Assembly: GCF_017306545.1 (NCBI RefSeq)
Contig: NZ_JAFKID010000015.1
Location: forward strand, 62,001-126,000
Length of the DNA: 64,000 nucleotides
Direction of reading: 5' to 3'
Source: Mesorhizobium sp.
GTDB taxonomy: Bacteria > Pseudomonadota > Alphaproteobacteria > Rhizobiales > Rhizobiaceae
A program made the translations under genes and the position numbers. Of this stretch, positions 31,366 to 38,154 are shown one piece after another; the first letter of the stretch is position 1, and the number at the start of each line of letters is the position of its first letter. The notes beneath the pieces were generated by a model. It was given only the letters and a program-made list of their open reading frames with translations, was not told the origin of the DNA and ran no database searches.

Positions 31366-32216
31366 CAGATCCAGCCCCTGTCCTTCGCATAGGCGCGGAT
31401 TTCGGCCTCATAGGCATTGAAGATGGCGCACCGGTCGCGCGGCGACAGCCTTGAGAGGTTGCTTGAAGTGCTGTCGAACAGTTTTTCCTGGGCGGTCTTC
31501 AGTCGCGTTCCATTCGCCAGGGTGATGGCATCGGCGACGGTGGCGGCTTCTGGCGGAGCGGCGAAAAGCAGATCGAGCGCCCTGGCGCGGATTTCAACGT
31601 CGACGCAGGCGAGGGCATACAAATCGGCCTGACTGTCCGCGATTGCCGTCGTAACCACGCGATCGCGCGTCACCTCATCCAAACCGGCTATCTTCAAGAA
31701 GCGGTAGACCGTGGGGCGCGTTAAACCAAGCGCACGCTGTGCGGCCTCCGAGAAATATGCGGAAAACATCGCCGCCGCACGCGCGTTCGGGTCGGTATCG
31801 GAAATCGTCTCACGTTGAGACGATTTCTTCCGACCCGGCTTCACCTCGCCCTGCGCCGCCTCGTAGATCGCGCGCCAGTCAGCCACATAAAGAGCCCGTT
31901 CAAGAACCGTCAGGTTACGGCGAATGAAATTTTCGGCGATCTCAGCCAGTCGCTCCTGCGCCACGTCGGTGAACGAGCCTTCGGGATGCACGGCGGCGGT
32001 TATCTCGGCGATTTTGGCGCGCGCGCAAGCCGCCAGGCGGCTGGCGCCGATCACCAGCCGGAACCGGTTGCCGCAGGCGACAACTTCTATCGGCGTCCGC
32101 TGACCATGACGGTTGATGCTTTCCGCCAGGGCTGCGACCCAGTCCGGGTCGGGAGCGCGCCTGCCTTCTGGCACATCGATCAGGTCGAGGGGGATGGGTC
32201 GATACAGGGAGGCCAT
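31365..32216 (-). CDS. ParB-like nuclease domain protein
   Basis: 283 residues, MASLYRPIPLDLIDVPEGRR. The ParB N-terminal domain shows 'WVAALAESINRHGQRTPIEV' and 'FRLVIGASRLAACARAKIAE', then 'ERLAEIAENFIRRNLTVLER'. A helix-turn-helix follows at about 160-185 (EAAQRALGLTRPTVYRFLKI). Phage ParB-like proteins of this position are common in alphaproteobacterial Mu-like phages; no parA is next to it, so a role in plasmid-type partition is unlikely. Confidence 0.88.
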   Translation of the reverse strand: MASLYRPIPLDLIDVPEGRRAPDPDWVAALAESINRHGQRTPIEVVACGNRFRLVIGASRLAACARAKIAEITAAVHPEGSFTDVAQERLAEIAENFIRRNLTVLERALYVADWRAIYEAAQGEVKPGRKKSSQRETISDTDPNARAAAMFSAYFSEAAQRALGLTRPTVYRFLKIAGLDEVTRDRVVTTAIADSQADLYALACVDVEIRARALDLLFAAPPEAATVADAITLANGTRLKTAQEKLFDSTSSNLSRLSPRDRCAIFNAYEAEIRAYAKDRGWI

Positions 32217-32218
32217 TT

Positions 32219-32485
32219 CTACTCGCGCCCCGCCTTCTCGGCCACGACGGCGAGTTTCCCGGCAAGTTCCAGTGCGATCGCAAGATCCTCAAGCATCGCG
32301 GCCGTCATCCGCCACTTATGCCCGTCAGTGAGTCGGAAGAGCGCCTCACTCAGTCGCCGATTGGGGCCATCGCCAAATATGGACGCCAGCCCGTAGACGG
32401 CTTTGTCGACTTTGCTGATAGCTTCCTCACGCTCGGTGAGCTGCCAACCGTTCGGTTTCCTCGGGCGAAAATCAATCGGGCTCAT
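32219..32485 (-). CDS. Small early phage protein, unknown
   Basis: 88 residues from ATG 32485 (MSPIDFRPRKPNGWQLTERE), with AGAGGAA nine bases upstream. Helical, with 'LSEALFRLTDGHKWRMTAAMLEDLAIALELAGKL'. Stops two bases before the ParB-like gene. No family recognised. This appears to start a new translational block after a 400-base gap. Confidence 0.7.
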   Translation of the reverse strand: MSPIDFRPRKPNGWQLTEREEAISKVDKAVYGLASIFGDGPNRRLSEALFRLTDGHKWRMTAAMLEDLAIALELAGKLAVVAEKAGRE

Positions 32486-32890
32486 GCCGTTCCTCTCTTC
32501 AAACAATCGAACGCGCCCGCCGCCTGCGGGAGGGGACTTGGGGACTGGCAGCGGGCGCGCATCCCGCCGTCTCGACGCGAGACCGGCAGAAGCTGGCGGG
32601 AATTCGGATTTGAATAAAATTTGATACATTGGCGGCGCCGACCCGCGCGGGAACGCGCGTCGGCGCCTGGCATCCCCAGGCACCCAACTGCATGGAGACG
32701 ATCTTGGAAGGCGGAGGAAGCGATACCGAGTGGAAGCTCGAAATGCTCGTGCGGCGCGTCGTAATATTGGAAGAACTTGTCGACGTACTGATGGGAAAGG
32801 CGCTGGCCGATAGCGGCGCGATGAGCCTGCGGCTCGAAGAGATCGAGGCGGACAACGCAGAGATCCCAGAGCGGCACGTCGGCAATCCGG
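32486..32890. other. Gap in the early operon with hairpins; no leftward gene
   Basis: No convincing minus-strand gene. Inverted repeats: CGCGCCCGC/GCGGGCGCG (about 32511-32567) and GGCGCCGAC/GTCGGCGCC (about 32633-32667). An AT-rich stretch at 32609-32631 (TTTGAATAAAATTTGATACA) stands out and may hold a promoter. A plus-strand frame begins at 32692. Confidence 0.5.
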
Positions 32891-33027
32891 TCAACGAAGC
32901 TCTCCATCGAGATTTGAATGAGCGGTTTCGTGAGCGGAAAAGCCGTGCCCTGCGAGAGTCGCTGAGTTTCCCGAAGCGTTGGCAACGGGCGCGGCGACCG
33001 AAACACGCGGGCGATCGCGATCTCTGA
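32692..33027 (+). CDS. Possible plus-strand accessory gene (moron candidate)
   Basis: 111 codons from ATG 32692 (METILEGGGSDTEWKLEMLV) on the strand opposite to the early operon. The first 85 residues are charged and helical (EELVDVLMGKALADSGAMSL, EEIEADNAEIPERHV), with protein-like composition; the last 25 are very basic. An AT-rich possible promoter lies about 65 bases upstream. It overlaps the leftward zinc-knuckle gene by 137 bases and has no strong ribosome site, so this is uncertain. Confidence 0.45.
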   Translation: METILEGGGSDTEWKLEMLVRRVVILEELVDVLMGKALADSGAMSLRLEEIEADNAEIPERHVGNPVNEALHRDLNERFRERKSRALRESLSFPKRWQRARRPKHAGDRDL

Positions 33028-33283
33028 TCCCCAGGTGCCGTTCGATCAATGTCTCACGGACCTCCGTCTGGGCGGTCAGTGTCCGAACGGCCTGCTGCGT
33101 GTAGCCGTGCAGCTGCTCGCGCAGATGGCCCTTCAGTTCCGCGTCGTCGCTACGCGCGATCATGATCTGCAGGCGGACCAGCCACCTCGCGTCCTTCGCG
33201 GGCAGGCTGAAGTAGTGGTCGGCGCAGAAGATGCCGGTGGCGTCGTTGCAGCAGTCCGGCATGGCGCAGCGGTGTGGCGTCAT
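32891..33283 (-). CDS. Small zinc-knuckle early protein
   Basis: 130 residues from ATG 33283. The N terminus carries a Cys/His zinc site: RCAMPDCCNDATGIFCADHYF. A helical middle (ARWLVRLQIMIARSDDAELK) and a low-complexity C terminus follow. It starts three bases after the stop of the preceding tiny membrane gene. May bind nucleic acid; no named family. Confidence 0.7.
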   Translation of the reverse strand: MTPHRCAMPDCCNDATGIFCADHYFSLPAKDARWLVRLQIMIARSDDAELKGHLREQLHGYTQQAVRTLTAQTEVRETLIERHLGIRDRDRPRVSVAAPVANASGNSATLAGHGFSAHETAHSNLDGELR

Positions 33284-33285
33284 TG

Positions 33286-33450
33286 TCAGAAACTCCGGCG
33301 ATAGACGTGCCTGTTGAGGCGCGCGCGGTAGACCGCGCCGGCGGCCAGGCGCCGCCGCTCCAGGCGGGTGAACAGCAGGTGCAGAGCGAGATGGAGGCCG
33401 GTCCAGACGGCGGCACCGGAAAGCGCACATATAATAAAGAGTGTGGTCAC
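33286..33450 (-). CDS. Tiny membrane protein, GTG start
   Basis: 54 residues from GTG 33450 (TTLFIICALSGAAVWTGLHL after the start residue), preceded by GGAGG eight bases upstream. One membrane segment (residues 3-26) and a very basic C-terminal tail (RLERRRLAAGAVYRARLNRH). GTGA overlap with the upstream tiny gene. Could be an early phage exclusion or inhibitor peptide; no family recognised. Confidence 0.65.
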   Translation of the reverse strand: MTTLFIICALSGAAVWTGLHLALHLLFTRLERRRLAAGAVYRARLNRHVYRRSF

Positions 33451-33602
33451 TGCCTGAGCCTCCAGGCGGAGACGGCGTTCGACAACTCGGTGAGATAGCC
33501 GAATGCGACGGTCAGGAAGACGACCATCACGACGAAGGACACGACGTCGAGGACCAGATCGTTGTCAGAGACGCGGCGGATTGCTGACAGGAAGCGGCTC
33601 AT
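33447..33602 (-). CDS. Tiny membrane protein directly after ner
   Basis: 51 residues from ATG 33602 (MSRFLSAIRRVSDNDLVLDV). One membrane segment (about residues 19-40, VVSFVVMVVFLTVAFGYL) with a short charged head. ATGA overlap with the Ner-like gene and GTGA overlap with the next tiny membrane gene, so the three are co-translated. Function unknown; superinfection exclusion is a possibility from position only. Confidence 0.65.
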   Translation of the reverse strand: MSRFLSAIRRVSDNDLVLDVVSFVVMVVFLTVAFGYLTELSNAVSAWRLRQ

Positions 33603-33892
33603 GCTGCAGCCCTCGTGTCAGACGGCGCCAGTGATTTCTGACTCGCAACCGCGTCGTCGTATTTGCTAGAGAGGATACGAGCTGTCCTGATAGGGTAGCG
33701 ATCGGGAAAGAGCTTCTCGACCGGAACGCCGAGGAAGTCCGCTATGGCGGCCTCGGCTTTTCGGTGAGTGCGGGATTTGGCCACCCTGCACGCAGAGGGG
33801 TCGAGGCCATACATCGGTGCGAGCTTCGTGAAGGTCATCCCTCGACGATGCAGCGCAGCCTTGATGTCCTCCCAGTCGCGGAAGATCTCCAT
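33599..33892 (-). CDS. ner: Ner-like early regulator (Nlp family)
   Basis: 97 residues from ATG 33892 (MEIFRDWEDIKAALHRRGMT). The helix-turn-helix 'MTFTKLAPMYGLDPSACRVA' and 'KAEAAIADFLGVPVEKLFPD' are the Ner/Nlp signature. In Mu, Ner represses both the early and repressor promoters to time the lytic programme. First gene of the leftward early operon, divergent from the repressor across the 33893-34053 switch region. Upstream codons in the same frame lie in the operator region. Confidence 0.9.
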   Translation of the reverse strand: MEIFRDWEDIKAALHRRGMTFTKLAPMYGLDPSACRVAKSRTHRKAEAAIADFLGVPVEKLFPDRYPIRTARILSSKYDDAVASQKSLAPSDTRAAA

Positions 33893-34053
33893 TGAGGCAA
33901 CTCCGGCGTGAAGCGGATTGTTGGCGCAGCCCGCTTTTTGTTGAGACGCTATGCACAATCGCGAAGCACCAATGCGCTTCGCAAACACAGGCATAACCTT
34001 AAATTGGGGTTCCAGTAAACCTCTAATTTAAGGTGCTACGGAGTTTTATTCGG
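33893..34053. promoter_or_regulatory. Divergent early/repressor promoter region
   Basis: 161 bases between ner (leftward) and the repressor (rightward). Contains the inverted repeats GCGAAGC (33961-33967)/GCTTCGC (33976-33982) and the AT-rich dyad at 33996-34034. These are expected sites for repressor and Ner binding. Exact promoters are not assigned. Confidence 0.7.
33996..34034. promoter_or_regulatory. Operator dyad for prophage repressor/Ner
   Basis: Perfect 10-bp inverted repeat: ACCTTAAATT at 33996-34005 and AATTTAAGGT at 34025-34034. The match continues inward (GGGGTT against AACCTC, with one extra base on one side). It is far more AT-rich than its surroundings and ends 20 bases before the repressor ATG. 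Confidence 0.75.
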
Positions 34054-34551
34054 ATGGGAGCGGCGTCGGATGACGACGAGGTGCGGCAACGCGTCCGTGA
34101 CGCAATCCTGAAGGCTGGCGGCGTCCCGCGAACGGCGGCGCAGACCGGCATTCCGGCAAAGACACTGGAAAACTATCTGGCGAAACGTTCGATGCCGTCG
34201 CTCGCGAACGCGCACCGGATCGCGCATGCGGCCGGGATCAAGCTGGAAGCGTTAGTGGGAGAGGTGGGCAAAAGAGCCGCTACTGAGACGACACCTCAGG
34301 ACGCTGTCAACATATTTACTGAGATTTTCTTGGTCGTGGATAGGGTGCACCGCGAATTCGGTGCACGCTTGACGCCATCTGCGGCCGTCAAAGAGGCGCA
34401 GCGTCATTTTTCCGACCTGCAGGCGAGGCTAATGGATCCCGGCGACCCTGAAGAGGCCAGATCGCTCCTTCCATGGGTTGAAAACCGGGTACGAGCCCAG
34501 ATGACGGGCGCCCACGCCGAGCCGGGTTCCGGCAAACGCGAGGCTTCATGA
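34054..34551 (+). CDS. Prophage repressor, XRE-type helix-turn-helix
   Basis: 165 residues from ATG 34054 (MGAASDDDEVRQRVRDAILK), GGAG ten bases upstream; GTG 34033 is an alternative. HTH at about residues 20-55: 'GGVPRTAAQTGIPAKTLENY' and 'RSMPSLANAHRIAHAAGIKL'. C-terminal half is probably an oligomerisation domain without an obvious LexA-type protease. It is divergent from ner and next to the phage end, like Mu c. Maintains lysogeny by repressing the early operon (inference from position). Confidence 0.85.
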   Translation: MGAASDDDEVRQRVRDAILKAGGVPRTAAQTGIPAKTLENYLAKRSMPSLANAHRIAHAAGIKLEALVGEVGKRAATETTPQDAVNIFTEIFLVVDRVHREFGARLTPSAAVKEAQRHFSDLQARLMDPGDPEEARSLLPWVENRVRAQMTGAHAEPGSGKREAS

Positions 34552-34709
34552 TCGTACGCTAACGCGCAAGGGCGCCTCGGGTGTGACGGCGCGCGTCATC
34601 GTTGCCCGCGAGCCCCCTCACGTAACCGAAACCGATCTGGAGCCGTTCGCTTCTCTGCCCCCGCCGAGGCGCAGCCCGCCGTCTTGGCCCTTATTGTCCG
34701 ACAAAAACA
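34552..34709. repeat. Early (left) terminal region of the prophage, attL side
   Basis: Noncoding DNA between the repressor stop and the putative phage terminus. The plus strand ends ...TTGTCCGACAAAAACA at 34709, so the phage would read inward as TGTTTTTGTCGGACAATAAG. TTGTC/GACAA forms a small dyad (34695-34705). MuA-type binding sites are expected here but I could not define repeats with confidence. No second terminus is available for comparison. Confidence 0.6.
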
Positions 34710-34838
34710 CCAGACGAAGCCCGTAGATCAACTACGTGATATGTCGCGACGGCCGCCGATCATTGTGCCAAGCCCGATTTTCGGTTGCTCGCATTCCCTC
34801 GCCTTGCGATAGTTTTCGCGGGCTTGGGAGGCACCAAA

Positions 34839-35216
34839 ATGAAGAGAGCGTTTTTCGCGCTGGGCGCCACTGTTTTGCTGGCGGGGTGCCAGACGAACTA
34901 TCAGTATGTGCGCATGGGGCCGGGGCCTGAACTGCCATACGCGCAGGCGCAATGCGAGATCATGTCGAACGGAGTTCAGCAGGGCGTGATTGCGTGGGGC
35001 TCGCCCGGTTATGTAGCGGGGGCGCAACTCGGCAACGCGATCGGGAACGCAATCCGCGTCGACCAGTTCATGAAGAACTGCATGATCATGCAGGGCTGGC
35101 AACGAGTGCCTGTCAAAACGTCGACGCCAGGCGCGGCCAAGCCGACATACACTCCCGCTCCGCCCCTCAAGTCCGCGGGTAAATTCCCGCCACCGCCCAA
35201 GCTGCCAGGCGCTTAA
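34839..35216 (+). CDS. Small lipoprotein, unknown
   Basis: 125 residues from ATG 34839 (MKRAFFALGATVLLAGCQTN), GGGAGG eight bases upstream. Lipobox LLAGC gives lipidated Cys17. The mature part contains 'YAQAQCEIMSNGVQQGVIAW' and a Gly/Ala-rich hydrophobic 'GSPGYVAGAQLGNAIGNAI', then a Pro-rich C terminus. Looks like a host envelope protein. It is the first gene outside the prophage, which inserted about 130 bases upstream and may have displaced its promoter. Confidence 0.8.
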   Translation: MKRAFFALGATVLLAGCQTNYQYVRMGPGPELPYAQAQCEIMSNGVQQGVIAWGSPGYVAGAQLGNAIGNAIRVDQFMKNCMIMQGWQRVPVKTSTPGAAKPTYTPAPPLKSAGKFPPPPKLPGA

Positions 35217-35663
35217 CGTCTGCCCATCGAATTCCCACCTCGTACAGTGTACGGAACAGGCCGAAACTGCGGGAGGCCTTATTTCCCAAGGGATTCAGCG
35301 AGGTGGGAACCGCAGGCGCATATCTGCGATTTACTTCCCACCTCAGCGACACCCCTCCATTGATTTCTCTAGCTTTTCCGGCCGGCGCCGAGACTGAGCG
35401 CGTTATCTCTCGCCGGCTCTGCGCCAACTGATCTTGCGCCGCCCGTTCTGGCGTTCCGGCTTCACAGCTTGTTCAATGCGCCTTCAAAGCCTTGCAATCC
35501 GGGCCTCTCTCGCCTTTTCCCGCCCAATCCCGGCTATTCCCGGAAGACCCCTTCCAGTGCCAAGTGTTCTTGCGGGGTACACCTGGCCGGCCGACTGGAG
35601 CGCCATGCCGGCGGTGCGGTTTCGCTGGTTTTTGCCGACTGAAGATCGACGGCTTGCCAAAGG
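35217..35663. other. Intergenic region with an 11-bp inverted repeat present three times
   Basis: About 450 bases without a credible gene. TTCCCACCTCG (35232-35242) is matched by its exact complement CGAGGTGGGAA (35299-35309) and a third partial copy TTCCCACCTC (35335-35344). A short palindrome GTACA-G-TGTAC lies at about 35243-35253. May be remnant mobile DNA or a structured RNA. Confidence 0.55.
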
Positions 35664-35738
35664 TGGTGAGCCGGGAGGGAATCGAACCCTCGACCACATG
35701 ATTAAAAGTCACGTGCTCTACCGCTGAGCTACCGGCCC
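35664..35738 (-). tRNA. tRNA-Lys(UUU)
   Basis: Reverse-strand cloverleaf of 75 bases including encoded CCA. Acceptor GGGCCGG/CCGGCTC, D arm GCTCAGCGGTAGAGC, anticodon arm CGTGA-CTTTTAA-TCATG (anticodon UUU), T arm GAGGG-TTCGATT-CCCTC. All standard features are present, so it is functional. It is not the prophage insertion site. Confidence 0.95.
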
Positions 35739-35947
35739 ACTCGGCGCTTCCATAGAAAGCGCGCCGGATGCGGTCAACCGGAAAAACGCCGGTACCGCAT
35801 CGCGGGAGGATGCCGGAGGTCATGGAACCTGCTGCATCGAGGTCTGTCGTAGCCCGGCGACGGCATGTTCTGCGGCCTTTTCGCCGGGAACCATAGCCAT
35901 ACCCCGACGTTCACGTCGCAAAGGGACGCAACTTCGAGGAGAAAACG

Positions 35948-36391
35948 ATGAACAAATTCGCATCAGGCTTCCTGGCAACCATGCTCGCCACTTCGTTCGC
36001 CGTGGCCTCGATCATGCCGGCCAACGCGGCGTCGATCTACGTGCCGCAAAACACCGATCTGTCGTCGAATGTTCAGCAGGTTCAGTGGCGCGGGCGCGAC
36101 CGTGTCGTCATTCGCGAAGGCCACGGCTACTGGCGCGGTCACCGCGGTTCCCGCCATTGGCGGCATGGCTATCGCCGTCACGGCGATTTCTGGTTTCCGC
36201 TCGCAGCTTTCGCGACAGGCGCCATCATAAGCGGTGCGATCGCCAACGACCGGCCGCCTCCGCGTGTCTATCGGGGCGGCGGCAGCGCTCACGTCCAGTG
36301 GTGTTACAACCGCTACCGGTCATACCGGGCCTACGACAACACCTATCAACCGTATAACGGGCCGCGCCGCCAGTGCGTATCGCCCTATTGA
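35948..36391 (+). CDS. BA14K family protein
   Basis: 147 residues with a signal peptide ([20 protein letters not shown], cleavage near ANAAS), preceded by GAGGAG. A His/Arg/Gly-rich middle ([18 protein letters not shown]), a hydrophobic segment, and a C-terminal BA14K motif '[20 protein letters not shown]' with two Cys. The family is named for the Brucella 14-kDa immunoreactive lectin-like protein and is common in Hyphomicrobiales. Envelope or secreted location. Confidence 0.9.
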   Translation: MNKFASGFLATMLATSFAVASIMPANAASIYVPQNTDLSSNVQQVQWRGRDRVVIREGHGYWRGHRGSRHWRHGYRRHGDFWFPLAAFATGAIISGAIANDRPPPRVYRGGGSAHVQWCYNRYRSYRAYDNTYQPYNGPRRQCVSPY

Positions 36392-36421
36392 ACAGGATCG
36401 CTCCCTGAGCCGTCGAAGTGG

Positions 36422-36456
36422 AAAGCCCGGTGCTGTTCTCCCGGCGTCGGGCTTTT
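36422..36456 (+). terminator. Rho-independent terminator
   Basis: AAAGCCCG (36422-36429) pairs with CGGGCTTT (36448-36455), with a TTTT-containing 3' side on the plus strand. It lies between the BA14K gene and the convergent glpK, and could serve both. Confidence 0.75.
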
Positions 36457-36468
36457 ATGCCACTGGAA

Positions 36469-37962
36469 TCAAGTCATGCTCAGCGTTCGCCTGACAGCGT
36501 CGCGCCAACCTCTCAGTTTGGCCGTGCGCTCCTTGGCGTCCATGTCCGGCTTGAAGCGGCGGTCCAGCGCCCAGGCCTTGGCGAAGGCCGGTGCCTTGGG
36601 CCAGACGCCGGCCCTGGAGCCGGCAAGCCAGGCGGCCCCCAGCGCGGTGGTTTCCAGGATGGTCGGCCGGTCCACCGGCGCGTCGAGGATGTCGGCCAGC
36701 CGCTGCATCGTCCAATCCGACGCCACCATGCCGCCGTCGACGCGCAGCACCGTCTTGCCTGAACCGCCCTTCCAGTCCTTCTTCATGGCGTCGAGCAGGT
36801 CGCGCGTCTGGTAGGCGACCGCTTCCAGCGCCGCGCGGGCGAACTCCGCCGGACCGGAATTGCGCGTCAGGCCGAAGATGGCGCCCCGCGCCTCGGCATC
36901 CCAGTATGGTGCGCCGAGCCCGACGAAGGCCGGTACGAGATAGACGTTCTGTGTCGGGTCGGCCTCGGCGGCCAATTCTCCGCTCTTTGCCGCCCGATCG
37001 ATCATCTTCGCGCCGTCGCGCAGCCATTGCACGGCAGCACCGGCGATGAAGATCGAGCCTTCCAGCGCGTAGGTCGTCTTGCCATTCAGGCGGTAGGCGA
37101 TCGTCGTCAGCAGGCGGTTCTTCGAGCGCACCATGTCGCCGCCGGTGTTGAGCAACGCGAAACAGCCGGTGCCGTAGGTGGATTTCATCATGCCCGGCTG
37201 GAAACATGCCTGGCCGATGGTCGCCGCCTGCTGGTCGCCGGCAACGCCAAGGATTTTCAGTTCCGCGCCGAACAGCTTTTTGTCCGTAATTCCAAATTCA
37301 TCGGCGCAATCCTTCACTTCAGGCAATAGAGCGCGAGGAACGCCAAGGATGCCGAGAAGCTCTTCGTCCCATTCGTTCGTTCCGATGTTGTAGAGCAGCG
37401 TGCGCGAGGCGTTGGTGGCGTCCGTGGCGTGAACCTTGCCGCCGGTCAGCCGCCAGATGAGAAAACTGTCGATGGTGCCGGCGATGAGTTCGCCCTTCCC
37501 CGCGCGCCGGCGAGCGCCCTTCACCTTGTCGAGAAGCCAGGCGATCTTGGTGCCGGAGAAATAAGGATCGAGCAGCAGGCCGGTCTTTTTGGTGAATTTC
37601 GGTTCCAACCCCTGCTTCTTGAGTTTCGTGCAGAGCGGCGCGGTGCGCCGGTCCTGCCAGACGATGGCATTGTGGATCGGCTTGCCGGTCGCCTTGTCCC
37701 AGATCACCACCGTCTCGCGCTGGTTGGTGATGCCGACGGCGGCAATGTCGGATGCGGCGACGCCGGCCTTCTTCAATGCCGTCTTCACCGCCCACAACAC
37801 GCTCGACCAGATTTCTTCGGGATCGTGCTCGACCCAGCCGGAGGCCGGATAGTGCTGCGCAAATTCCTTCTGGCCGACGCCGGCGACCTTCATGGCGCCG
37901 TCGAAGACGATGGCGCGGCTCGACGTGGTGCCCTGGTCGATGGCGAGGATATATCCCGACAC
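36469..37962 (-). CDS. glpK: Glycerol kinase
   Basis: 497 residues, [20 protein letters not shown], full length. Phosphorylates glycerol to glycerol-3-phosphate with ATP in the cytosol. FGGY kinase motifs: DQGTTSSRA (phosphate 1), '[19 protein letters not shown]' and '[14 protein letters not shown]', then '[20 protein letters not shown]'. Third gene of the glp set, 190 bases after glpD. No glpF is in the window, so uptake is encoded elsewhere. Confidence 0.97.
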   Translation of the reverse strand: MSGYILAIDQGTTSSRAIVFDGAMKVAGVGQKEFAQHYPASGWVEHDPEEIWSSVLWAVKTALKKAGVAASDIAAVGITNQRETVVIWDKATGKPIHNAIVWQDRRTAPLCTKLKKQGLEPKFTKKTGLLLDPYFSGTKIAWLLDKVKGARRRAGKGELIAGTIDSFLIWRLTGGKVHATDATNASRTLLYNIGTNEWDEELLGILGVPRALLPEVKDCADEFGITDKKLFGAELKILGVAGDQQAATIGQACFQPGMMKSTYGTGCFALLNTGGDMVRSKNRLLTTIAYRLNGKTTYALEGSIFIAGAAVQWLRDGAKMIDRAAKSGELAAEADPTQNVYLVPAFVGLGAPYWDAEARGAIFGLTRNSGPAEFARAALEAVAYQTRDLLDAMKKDWKGGSGKTVLRVDGGMVASDWTMQRLADILDAPVDRPTILETTALGAAWLAGSRAGVWPKAPAFAKAWALDRRFKPDMDAKERTAKLRGWRDAVRRTLSMT

Positions 37963-38154
37963 GCAGCTTCTCCGTTGTCGTCGATTGCGATGCGAAAAAG
38001 GAGGCGGCGCGATGCCGCCTCCCCAGAAGTCATGATGCGGGCGCGGACGCCCGCGTCAACGTATTCACTTCTGCCGGCTCCTCGGCGAGCTTCCGGCCTG
38101 TATCGCCCTGCACGCCCGACTTCTCGATGCGGGCCATCGCCTCTCCGTTACGGC

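Larger units (their letters stand above)
1..34709 (-). mobile_element. Mu-like transposable prophage with siphovirus tail (late end truncated by window)
   Basis: The region carries a repressor/Ner switch, MuA-type DDE transposase, MuB-type ATPase, GemA, Mor-type activator, Mu-type head genes (DUF3486, gp28-type terminase, DUF935 portal, gpF, gpG, protease I, gp35, gp36) and lambda-type tail genes, all leftward except the repressor and one small reading frame. Gene order matches transposable siphoviruses such as B3, D3112 and RcapMu. The early end is placed at 34709 because the inward strand begins TGTTTTTGTCGG, with the TG...CA terminus usual for this class. The other end and the target duplication lie outside the window. 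Confidence 0.95.

Noticed and set aside
31365-32216. ParB-like gene as a plasmid partition system
   Set aside because: No parA partner and no parS-like repeats; the context is the early operon of a transposable phage.
32482-33006. Leftward frame filling the early gap
   Set aside because: Composition changes abruptly, it overlaps the zinc-knuckle gene's coding DNA, and the opposite strand looks more protein-like.
35167-35427. Leftward 86-codon frame between the lipoprotein and tRNA-Lys
   Set aside because: No ribosome site or family pattern, and it overlaps both the lipoprotein 3' end and the triplicated repeat.
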